Positions 1 through 5,113 of a stretch of 8,453 nucleotides of DNA are shown piece by piece; the first letter of the stretch is position 1; the number at the start of each line of letters is the position of its first letter. A program made the translations under genes and the position numbers. This stretch comes from Mollicutes bacterium (lineage in GTDB: Bacteria > Bacillota_I > Bacilli_A > Izemoplasmatales > Izemoplasmataceae). The stretch is from contig PUMR01000058.1 in NCBI GenBank assembly GCA_003551455.1, forward strand, positions 1 through 8,453, given 5' to 3'. The notes under the pieces were generated by a model that was not told where the DNA came from, searched no databases, and saw nothing but the letters and a program-made list of their open reading frames with translations.

Positions 1-272
1 GCAAAAAGTGCGACTTTTTTCGTTTCACCCTATTGCGATAGGGGAAACACAAAAAAATGACAAGTTTTTGCCATCCGAAAACGATAGTCGATCGGTGTTT
101 GCGATTTGCACATTTTGGAACGGAAAGCAGTAGTCCCCCTATACATCCAAAAAAATAGCGGTAGTAGCGGTAGTGGGGATAGCGGTCAAGGTAATGAGAA
201 AAGGTCGTGGGATATACCGAGTGGAGTAATCTTTCCAAGACGGATTTGACACCATTCGCTGCCAGAAAGTCG
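1..272. other. Non-coding leader region, no gene seen
   Basis: No convincing reading frame was found on either strand. The stretch is AT-rich compared with the genes. It holds two small hairpins near its left end and three copies of the heptamer TAGCGGT (156-162, 165-171, 180-186). A TTGACA at 246-251 has no -10 box at a proper distance. The region is probably the tail of the preceding transcription unit plus upstream sequence for the next promoter. Confidence 0.6.
22..48. other. Hairpin between A/T runs, possible terminator remnant
   Basis: GTTTC-a-CCCTAT (22-33) pairs with ATAGGG-GAAAC (38-48) around the loop TTGC-like tetramer at 34-37, with one bulged A at 27. A smaller hairpin lies just before it: AAAAAGT (3-9) with ACTTTTT (13-19). 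The larger hairpin is followed by A residues on the plus strand and not by T residues, so it is not a textbook intrinsic terminator on that strand. It may end a transcript coming from outside the window. Confidence 0.35.
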
Positions 273-301
273 TTTACCCGGGCCATAAAATCATGTATAA
301 T
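273..301 (+). promoter_or_regulatory. Promoter for the membrane protein gene at 365
   Basis: A perfect TATAAT -10 box lies at 296-301. A TTTACC -35-like box (four of six consensus bases) lies at 273-278 with a 17-base spacer. Transcription would start near 308, at an imperfect inverted repeat (ATGGGTAA at 305-312 against TTACCCCAT at 324-332) that could be an operator or a 5' stabilising hairpin. The leader is about 57 nt, too short for a typical riboswitch. Confidence 0.6.
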
Positions 302-364
302 AATATGGGTAAACCCGACATGTCTTACCCCATTTTTATAACTTGACTTAGAAGGAGAATCCTC

Positions 365-1000
365 ATGATGCAATCCAAAAAAGCGATCCTGACCACCGTT
401 GTGTTTTTTGGCGCCCTTTGGGGCCTAGTAGAGGCCACTTTGGGTTATGGCCTCCAGTTCCTCCCTCATCTTGTGAGCGGAAGTGTCATGTTTCCGATCG
501 GCGCTGTCATCCTCTTTTACACCTACAAACAGACCGGCTCCAAACGGGCCGTCTTCTTTGTCGGTGTCATCGCCGCCGCCATCAAAGCCGTGAATTTCTT
601 CACACCGGGGCTGCCGGCCATCAAGACCTACAACCCCATGATCGCGATTCTCATGCAATCGTTCTTCATCGCCCTGTTGGTCCCGCTTTTCGAAAAACGG
701 ACCATCAAGAGCATATTGGCCGGCTTCCTGGTCGCAAGCATCGGCTGGCGTCTGGTCTTCCTCTTGAACATCACCGTGAACAACGCCCTCACGGGCTATC
801 CCTTCGCACAACTCCAAAGCTTCGCCAGCGTGAGCGAGTTCACCCTGGCCTATGGTCTCATGGGCGCCACCTTCGGCATCGTCTTCCTTTTCATCGCCGA
901 AGCCTTGACCCGGCGCGTCCGGGTCACTCTCCCAATCCGTCCCGCCGCGGCCGGAGCGTTGCTCGTCGTGGCCCTGCTTGTCACCTATCTCACCATCTGA
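365..1000 (+). CDS. Polytopic membrane protein, function unknown (possible ECF S-component-like fold)
   Basis: The product is 211 residues and very hydrophobic. About six or seven membrane helices can be seen, roughly at residues 8-28, 38-53, 62-80, 92-111, 116-136, 158-180 and 193-210. The start is ATG at 365, preceded by AAGGAG at 352-357 with a 7-nt spacer; a second ATG follows at once and is an equally possible start. No signal peptide cleavage site, ATPase motif or catalytic signature is seen. Conserved-looking stretches are GALWGLVEATLG near residue 16 and AAIKAVNFFTPG near residue 71. Size and helix count resemble the substrate-binding S components of energy-coupling-factor transporters, but this is inference from shape only. 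The gene is first in a same-strand run with a Mo-hydroxylase remnant, xdhC and an NTPase gene, so a link to molybdenum or purine handling is possible. The gene is real; the function is not known. Confidence 0.8.
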   Translation: MMQSKKAILTTVVFFGALWGLVEATLGYGLQFLPHLVSGSVMFPIGAVILFYTYKQTGSKRAVFFVGVIAAAIKAVNFFTPGLPAIKTYNPMIAILMQSFFIALLVPLFEKRTIKSILAGFLVASIGWRLVFLLNITVNNALTGYPFAQLQSFASVSEFTLAYGLMGATFGIVFLFIAEALTRRVRVTLPIRPAAAGALLVVALLVTYLTI

Positions 1001-1002
1001 TC

Positions 1003-1260
1003 ACCGGCACTTCATCTGCCGCCGACTTAATGAACCACAAGATCCTGATGGGGAAAGACATCCACAAACTCATGATGGAGTTCGCCGAAAGCCGTGAGGC
1101 AAGAGGCCCCTGAGCCGCCCGACCGGTCGGGAAGATCGGCATCGATACCCCGCCCGCGGCTATCGTCAACGCCGCGTACAACACCTAGGGTGTCCGGGTC
1201 AAAAGCCTTCCGATCACCCCGGACAAGATTGCCGACTCCGAGGAAAGCGACCGCCGCTAG
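1003..1260 (+). pseudogene. C-terminal remnant of a xanthine dehydrogenase/aldehyde oxidase-type Mo subunit
   Basis: One reading frame gives the characteristic tail of the molybdopterin-binding subunit of Mo hydroxylases. It contains NHKILMGKDIHKLMMEFAES (from 1033), then TPPAAIVNAAYN (1147-1182) and GVRVKSLPITPDKI (1189-1230). In intact relatives this region reads like GPYGAxxVGE...PAIxNAIYxAxGVRI..LPITPEKV. Two in-frame stops interrupt it: TGA at 1111-1113, where the GPYG tyrosine would be expected, and TAG at 1186-1188, between the YN and GVRV blocks. The VGE glutamate, the catalytic base of this family, appears as lysine (VGK; AAG at 1132-1134). Only about 85 codons remain of a subunit usually above 700 residues, and the fragment abuts the stop codon of the preceding gene, so most of the gene has been deleted. 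There is no frameshift within the remnant. Confidence in the family is good; the exact substrate class is unknown. Confidence 0.8.
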
Positions 1261-1289
1261 ACGATATGTGCAGGAAACGAGGTCACATG

Positions 1290-2141
1290 ATGGAAGAAAT
1301 CCATGAAAAAATCCTGGAATACAAAAGGAAAGGCTTCGACGGCGTCCTCATCACCGCTGTCGAGAAAAAGGGCGAGGGCCCCGTCGAAGTCGGCAAGAAA
1401 CTCTTCGTCGGTGAAGACGGGAAGCTCTTTGGCACCGTCGGCGGCGGCGCTTTGGAACACAGAGCGGTCGAGACCGCCAAAGAGCTCATGAAAAATCGCG
1501 AGAACAAGCTCGTCCGCTACCTCTTGAACGAGGACGGTCCGCAAACGACCAAGAAGGATTATACGAGCCTTCCCATGAAGTGTGGCGGAATGGTCGCACT
1601 CTTTTACGAGTTCACCGGCAAAAGACGCCATGTCTATATCTTCGGCGCCGGCCATGTGGCGAAGGCGCTCGGAAGGGTCCTCCGGACCCTCGATTTCCAT
1701 CTCGTGGTGATCGATGACCGCAAAGAGGTGTTGGACGCCTACCCATACGCCGACAGGCTTGTGGAAAAAACCTTCGCTGCTTTTATCGACGAAGAAGGCC
1801 TGAAAGAAGGCTCTTTCGTCATCGTCTGCACACCCAGCCACCAATACGACTACAACGTTCTCGATAGGATCCTGGAGAAAGGTCTCGACATCCCCTATCT
1901 GGGTATGCTATGCTCGGCGGCCAAATTGCGCGACTATCTCGCCCGCATCAAGAAGAAGTTCGGCCCCGGCACAGACCTTTCGAACTTCTATGCGCCCGTC
2001 GGACTCGCCACCGGTGGCGACAGTCCCGAGGAAATCGCCGTCTCTATCGCGGCCGAGATGCTCGCTTTGGCTTACGATAAGAGAGGACATCTTCACATGA
2101 GGGAAAGTGAAAATGGTCCATATCGTTACTGGGAAGATTGA
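1290..2141 (+). CDS. xdhC: XdhC/CoxI-family Mo-hydroxylase maturation factor
   Basis: XdhC proteins bind molybdenum cofactor, promote its sulfuration and insert it into xanthine dehydrogenase-type enzymes in the cytoplasm. The 283-residue product has both expected parts. The N-terminal XdhC_CoxI domain shows VLITAVEKKGEGPVEVGKK near residues 19-37, GTVGGGALE at 48-56 and a conserved CGG at 98-100. The C-terminal Rossmann domain begins VYIFGAGHVAKAL at residue 115, and the family's closing motif appears as GLATGGDSPEEIAVSIAAE. The length is normal and no lesion is seen. GAGGT at 1279-1283 suits the ATG at 1290 (6-nt spacer); ATG 1287 is the alternative, while ATG 1266 has no binding site. The next gene starts inside the 3' end, so the two are probably translationally coupled. 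No separate promoter is obvious, so it may be transcribed from the promoter at 273-301. Its usual client survives here only as a remnant just upstream, so the client must be encoded elsewhere or be gone. Confidence 0.9.
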   Translation: MEEIHEKILEYKRKGFDGVLITAVEKKGEGPVEVGKKLFVGEDGKLFGTVGGGALEHRAVETAKELMKNRENKLVRYLLNEDGPQTTKKDYTSLPMKCGGMVALFYEFTGKRRHVYIFGAGHVAKALGRVLRTLDFHLVVIDDRKEVLDAYPYADRLVEKTFAAFIDEEGLKEGSFVIVCTPSHQYDYNVLDRILEKGLDIPYLGMLCSAAKLRDYLARIKKKFGPGTDLSNFYAPVGLATGGDSPEEIAVSIAAEMLALAYDKRGHLHMRESENGPYRYWED

Positions 2142-2583
2142 TTCCGGCAAGACTTCCCGCTTGGAAAGAATCCATGCCGAAAAGGGCGGCGACGGCTTCA
2201 TCGCCTTGAAAGACATGGAAGCCGGCCGGGTCAGGGGCTATTTCGCGAAGAGGCTCTCCACCGGCAAGACTTTTCCGCTCTCGGTGCACAACGAAAACGC
2301 CTTGGTCGCTTTTTCCGTCGCCTTTTCCATCGGTCCCTACCGCTTTTCGGCCGATGCCGTGCAGAGGATCGATGCTGTGATGCGTTCCCTGCTCGAAGAA
2401 GGGGTCGAACCGCTCTATCTCGACGAGGTGGGCCCCCTGGAGCTAAAAGGGGAAGGTTTCGACGGGCTGGTTAAGGCCATGGCCGCGAGCGGACGGGAAG
2501 TCTATCTCACCGTCCGTGATTCCCTTGTCGAGAGGGTCATAAGACACTATGGACTCGAAAATGCCAAGATCCTCGGGAAGTGA
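2113..2583 (+). CDS. THEP1-like P-loop nucleoside-triphosphatase
   Basis: The product is a 156-residue cytoplasmic P-loop NTPase. A Walker A motif GKIDSGKT lies at residues 7-14 and a Walker B-type motif YLDEVGPLEL places Asp104-Glu105 in the position seen in the THEP1 family (DEIGxLEL). The middle segment EAGRVRGYFAKRL and the late VRDSLVERVI also fit that family. THEP1 enzymes hydrolyse nucleoside triphosphates, but their cellular role is poorly defined. Related P-loop proteins such as MobB act in molybdopterin dinucleotide synthesis, and the position directly after xdhC suggests a job in cofactor preparation; this is inference. The ATG at 2113 has GAGGG 9 nt upstream (2099-2103); GTG at 2107 is a possible earlier start. 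The gene overlaps the xdhC 3' end by 29 bases. It is slightly short for the family, with no sign of truncation. Confidence 0.82.
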   Translation: MVHIVTGKIDSGKTSRLERIHAEKGGDGFIALKDMEAGRVRGYFAKRLSTGKTFPLSVHNENALVAFSVAFSIGPYRFSADAVQRIDAVMRSLLEEGVEPLYLDEVGPLELKGEGFDGLVKAMAASGREVYLTVRDSLVERVIRHYGLENAKILGK

Positions 2584-2587
2584 AGGG

Positions 2588-2770
2588 ATGAATATCAGAA
2601 TAAAGAATGCGAAAGCCTATATCGATGCTTCCTTCCGGATGATGCACATCTAGATCGCCAAGGGCGTCGTCCACCACATCACGAGCAAGAATGTGCTCGC
2701 AGAGAGCGTCTATGACGCCGCCGGCGATCTCGTCATCCCGGGCCTCATCGATTCGCATGTCCCCATGCCC
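2588..2770 (+). pseudogene. N-terminal remnant of a cyclic amidohydrolase (dihydropyrimidinase/hydantoinase/dihydroorotase superfamily)
   Basis: Starting with ATG at 2588, five bases after the NTPase stop, the frame reads MNIRIKNAKAYIDASFRM, then after a TAG stop (2651-2653) IAKGVVHHI and GDLVIPGLIDSHV. This is the standard opening of amidohydrolase-superfamily enzymes: a small beta-sandwich strand set, then PGLIDxHxH, which carries the first metal-binding histidines. Here the second histidine is proline (DSHVP). Similarity stops near 2770 and the frame closes with TAG at 2795-2797, so only about 60 of the usual 400-460 residues survive. A gggaag at 2575-2580 could have been its ribosome binding site. 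Its place in the Mo-hydroxylase cluster fits a purine- or hydantoin-degrading role for the lost enzyme, but the subfamily cannot be set from this fragment. Confidence 0.72.
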
Positions 2771-2779
2771 CTTTTTCAT

Positions 2780-2788
2780 TGCTATAAT
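2780..2788 (+). promoter_or_regulatory. Extended -10 promoter of the PstS-like gene
   Basis: TGC-TATAAT at 2780-2788 is a perfect extended -10 element. No good -35 box lies 16-18 bases upstream, as is common for extended -10 promoters. Transcription would start near 2795 and give a leader of about 25 nt. The element sits at the decayed end of the amidohydrolase remnant. Confidence 0.65.
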
Positions 2789-2819
2789 GGGCACTAGAAT
2801 ATTATGGAGGAGGACTCTT

Positions 2820-4001
2820 TTGAAACTTCCGCGAATTCTCAAAATCATCATCATGGTCTCTGTGACGGTGTTGTTGTTCCTCGGGGCGATCTTCGGTTTG
2901 CTCATTGTGAGTTTCGGTGTGCGCTTGCCCTATCTGAACCTCTTTTTCCGGCAAGTGGTATGGATTGTGCCTTTGGGACTCTGGCTTGTGATACTTATGC
3001 TTCTATTCACAAGAATACCGAAAAAGTTTATCGGGATGGGTTCTGCCGTCATAGTGGTGGCGCTCGTTTTGACAGGCGTCGGTATCCATCAGTATGAGAG
3101 TCGTCTGGAAGACCTCCGGTTGGACGAGCGAGGCTTCGACCTTTACGATTATCAACCGTTCATCGATTCCAACCTCTTGGCCGGTCTGGACGAAGAAGCG
3201 AGTTTTTCCATGGAGGAGCCCTTGCTTACGTTGGATGGTGCCACAGCACTCTATCCCGTGTATGCCGCTTTTGTGGAAGCTGTCTATCCGAGGGGTTGGT
3301 ATCCGCCTTTCGGCGGCGGCAGCCCTGTTGTCAGCATGCAGACCGATCGTGCCTATGAGCGGCTTATCCAAGGCAGGACCGACATCATTTTCGTCGCCCA
3401 ACCCTCAGAAGAACAAGAAGCCATGGCCGAAGCGCGCGGCGTCGAGCTGCATCTCACACCGATCGGTAAAGAGGCCTTCGTTTTCTTTGTGAACATGGAG
3501 AATCCCGTTTCCGATCTGACCGTCGATGAAATCATCGGGATCTATTCGGGCGAGATCACAAACTGGTCGGATGTCGGTGGCCCGGACCGAGCCATCGAAG
3601 CCTTCCAAAGACCGTCAGGCAGCGGCTCGCAGACCGCGCTTGAAAGCATCATGGCGGGCCACGACTTGATGGATCCGCCCAGAGAACTCACCATCGGCAG
3701 CATGGGAGGCATCATCCGCCAGGCCGCGAGCTATCAGAACCATCCCGCCTCGATCGGTTTTTCTTTCCGTTACTATTCGACCGAGCTTGTCGGCGATGAA
3801 AGCATCAAGCACCTCTCGATCGATGGCGTCTACCCCGGCGAAGAGAACATCCGCAATGACACCTATCCTTTCACCTCGAACTTCTATGCCGTCACGACCA
3901 CGGACGACGATGAAACCATCAACAGTTTCATCGAGTGGATCCTCTCGCCCGAAGGCCAGTTGTTGGTCGAGCGTTCCGGCTACACCCCCATCAACGAATG
4001 A
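2820..4001 (+). CDS. Membrane-anchored phosphate-binding-protein-like (PstS-fold) protein
   Basis: The product is 393 residues. Three membrane helices (about residues 7-30, 42-63 and 70-88) precede an extracytoplasmic domain that fits the PstS/PBP-like family. Motifs in order are LDGATALYPVYAAF (138-151), a TDIIFVAQPSEEQ segment, KEAFVFFVN, IYSGEITNWSDVGG and RPSGSGSQTALES, the last being the hallmark anion-binding stretch. There is no lipobox cysteine or cleavable signal, so the domain is held by helices, unlike ordinary PstS lipoproteins. The TTG start at 2820 is chosen because AGGAGG lies at 2808-2813 with a 6-nt spacer and the helix follows at once; an upstream in-frame ATG at 2691 would translate the pseudogene and promoter in another frame. 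No pstC, pstA, pstB or phoU neighbour is present. It may sense or capture phosphate or another oxyanion; ligand and role are inferred. Confidence 0.85.
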   Translation: MKLPRILKIIIMVSVTVLLFLGAIFGLLIVSFGVRLPYLNLFFRQVVWIVPLGLWLVILMLLFTRIPKKFIGMGSAVIVVALVLTGVGIHQYESRLEDLRLDERGFDLYDYQPFIDSNLLAGLDEEASFSMEEPLLTLDGATALYPVYAAFVEAVYPRGWYPPFGGGSPVVSMQTDRAYERLIQGRTDIIFVAQPSEEQEAMAEARGVELHLTPIGKEAFVFFVNMENPVSDLTVDEIIGIYSGEITNWSDVGGPDRAIEAFQRPSGSGSQTALESIMAGHDLMDPPRELTIGSMGGIIRQAASYQNHPASIGFSFRYYSTELVGDESIKHLSIDGVYPGEENIRNDTYPFTSNFYAVTTTDDDETINSFIEWILSPEGQLLVERSGYTPINE

Positions 4002-4033
4002 GATGATTGCAACAAGCAACGCCCGCTGAATGC

Positions 4034-4073
4034 AAAAAGGCCCGCCGGATTCATTATCCGGCGGGCCTTTTTT
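4034..4073. terminator. Bidirectional intrinsic terminator between convergent genes
   Basis: A perfect 12-bp GC-rich stem, GGCCCGCCGGAT (4039-4050) with ATCCGGCGGGCC (4056-4067), closes a TCATT loop. Six T residues follow at 4068-4073 and five A residues precede at 4034-4038, so it can end transcripts from both sides: the PstS-like gene on the plus strand and the XRE regulator on the minus strand. Confidence 0.93.
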
Positions 4074-4232
4074 ACTTATTCCATAACGGCACGGAACAGC
4101 TTGTCATGTGATTCGGGACGATTCATCGAGGAGCGGATGTCGCACGCTCAACGCATCCCATCACTGTCACGCATAAAATCTCACCCGGGTAAAAATCCTC
4201 AACCCCATACGTTGATAAAGCGCTTTTCGCCA

Positions 4233-4718
4233 TCACAAAAGAAGAAGGACCAAGACGATAATGACAGCGATGACCGCGGGCACATAGGAAGCCATGTAAA
4301 AATGCGCATCCTTTTTTGTCCGGTTGCTGATTTGGGTGAAGAAATAGATGTTGACAGGAAAAGCTCCTCCCAAAAGCAGGATGATGAAGGCGGCGATGGC
4401 AACCAGAGGAATCCAGAGATTAAAGATGACGATGAAAATGATGGTCGCGATGGTATACGTCAACCCGCTCATAACGGCCAAGGCCGGCATGTCGCTTCTT
4501 TCATCCGGCAGGCGCTCACGCTGCAGAATCTCATCAAGCGACACATGATACATGTCGGCGATCAGACAAAGCGTCTCGATATCCGGCAAACTGTCGCCGT
4601 TTTCCCAACGAGAAACGGCCTGGTAGGTCACACCGAGTTCGTGGGCCACTTCCTTTTGCGTCTTTTCTTCTTCTTTCCGTTTCTTCAACAAGTACCGGCC
4701 GATCTTTTTCGTGTCCAA
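4233..4718 (-). CDS. XRE-family HTH regulator fused to a membrane domain
   Basis: The product is 161 residues. The N-terminal part (about residues 5-65) is a Cro/C1-type helix-turn-helix: KTQKEVAHELGVTYQAVSRW followed by ENGDSLPDIETLCLIADMY and SLDEIL, all typical of the family. After a short linker the rest is hydrophobic, with about three membrane helices (near residues 84-100, 104-128 and 140-161). Such fusions are membrane-tethered transcription factors or sensors; what this one senses and which genes it controls are not visible. The TTG at 4718-4716 is preferred because GAGGTGA (on the minus strand, 4730-4724) gives proper spacing; the GTG at 4727 overlaps that binding site. The gene is monocistronic, convergent to the PstS-like gene and divergent from copA. 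The plus strand here is also open for 222 codons, but that frame only mirrors the hydrophobic and HTH codons. Confidence 0.88.
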   Translation of the reverse strand: MDTKKIGRYLLKKRKEEEKTQKEVAHELGVTYQAVSRWENGDSLPDIETLCLIADMYHVSLDEILQRERLPDERSDMPALAVMSGLTYTIATIIFIVIFNLWIPLVAIAAFIILLLGGAFPVNIYFFTQISNRTKKDAHFYMASYVPAVIAVIIVLVLLLL

Positions 4719-4742
4719 TCTTATCACCTCAGTCTCAAGTAT

Positions 4743-4770
4743 AGTATAGCACGGGAGTATTGGCTATAAA
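4743..4770 (-). promoter_or_regulatory. Promoter of the XRE-membrane regulator gene
   Basis: Read on the minus strand, TGC-TATACT gives an extended -10 (TATACT is the complement of 4743-4748). A weak TTTATA -35-like element (complement of 4765-4770) lies 16 bases upstream. The start site would be near 4736, leaving a leader of about 20 nt with the ribosome binding site. Confidence 0.55.
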
Positions 4771-5040
4771 CGGTAAGTTGCTTTTCTCAAGGGGTGGTTG
4801 AGTCGGCTGTATGGAGCGGTTTCAAAGTCATACATGGGAGGCAAGGTTTTATCGGGTCACGACGTGTGACGCTATCGTCAGCGAAAAACCCATGCCATGC
4901 CGAAAGAGTGGCCTTTATCTTTTATCACGGGAAAACCCGGATTCCCATAGACCGCGTATTCTTCGCTCGACCCGCTTTTCCCGGCTCGGCACGGCCGTCC
5001 TTGTTCGAAGAAGGTCCCTTCATTCACGAAGACGTTTGCC
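4771..5040. other. Intergenic region between divergent XRE gene and copA
   Basis: No supported gene. It has short inverted repeats, such as GTCAC/GTGAC near 4857-4869 and TGACG-CTAT-CGTCA at 4867-4880, with no terminator-like T run. The GC-rich part from about 4930 to 5040 has no ATG-initiated frame with recognisable similarity on either strand. It may contain eroded coding DNA, but no family is identifiable. Confidence 0.5.
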
Positions 5041-5069
5041 TTGACATACCTTGCGAGAAGTTATATATT
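5041..5069 (+). promoter_or_regulatory. Consensus promoter of the copA-csoR operon
   Basis: A perfect TTGACA -35 box (5041-5046), a 17-base spacer and TATATT (5064-5069, five of six consensus bases) form a strong housekeeping promoter. Transcription would start near 5076, within the CsoR operator. Confidence 0.88.
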
Positions 5070-5072
5070 GTA

Positions 5073-5098
5073 CATACCCCCCATATAGGGGGGGTATG
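5073..5098 (+). promoter_or_regulatory. CsoR operator over the copA start site
   Basis: CATACCCCCC (5073-5082) and GGGGGGGTATG (5088-5098) form a near-perfect inverted repeat around an ATATA centre. This matches the known CsoR-family operator style, with a run of C and a run of G around an A/T core flanked by TA-rich ends. It begins a few bases past the -10 box and ends just before the AGGAGG ribosome binding site, so bound repressor would block initiation until Cu(I) releases it. The matching regulator, CsoR, is encoded at the end of the same operon. Confidence 0.85.
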
Positions 5099-5113
5099 AC
5101 AGGAGGATACTAC

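Noticed and set aside
246..251. TTGACA as the -35 box for the first gene
   Set aside because: It is 44 bases from the TATAAT at 296; TTTACC at 273-278 has the correct 17-base spacing.
1111..2653. Stop-codon readthrough or TAG recoding (both remnants have an internal TAG where an amino acid is expected)
   Set aside because: The Mo-subunit fragment also has an internal TGA and a Lys in place of the catalytic Glu; the amidohydrolase fragment has lost a metal-ligand His; and most of each protein is missing. Ordinary decay explains all of this. TGA ends every intact gene, and no suppressor tRNA is visible.
2691..2819. Longer N-terminus of the PstS-like protein from ATG 2691
   Set aside because: It would translate the amidohydrolase remnant out of frame and the extended -10 promoter. 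AGGAGG with a 6-nt spacer clearly marks TTG 2820.
4101..4769. A 222-codon open frame on the plus strand
   Set aside because: It is the mirror of the minus-strand HTH-membrane gene, has a highly charged low-complexity composition, no family motif and no ribosome binding site.
4878..5060. Possible minus-strand coding remnant ending in HSFGMAWVFR at a TGA (4880-4878)
   Set aside because: The frame is open for about 60 codons but has no ATG with a binding site and no recognisable family, so it is not reported as a gene or pseudogene.
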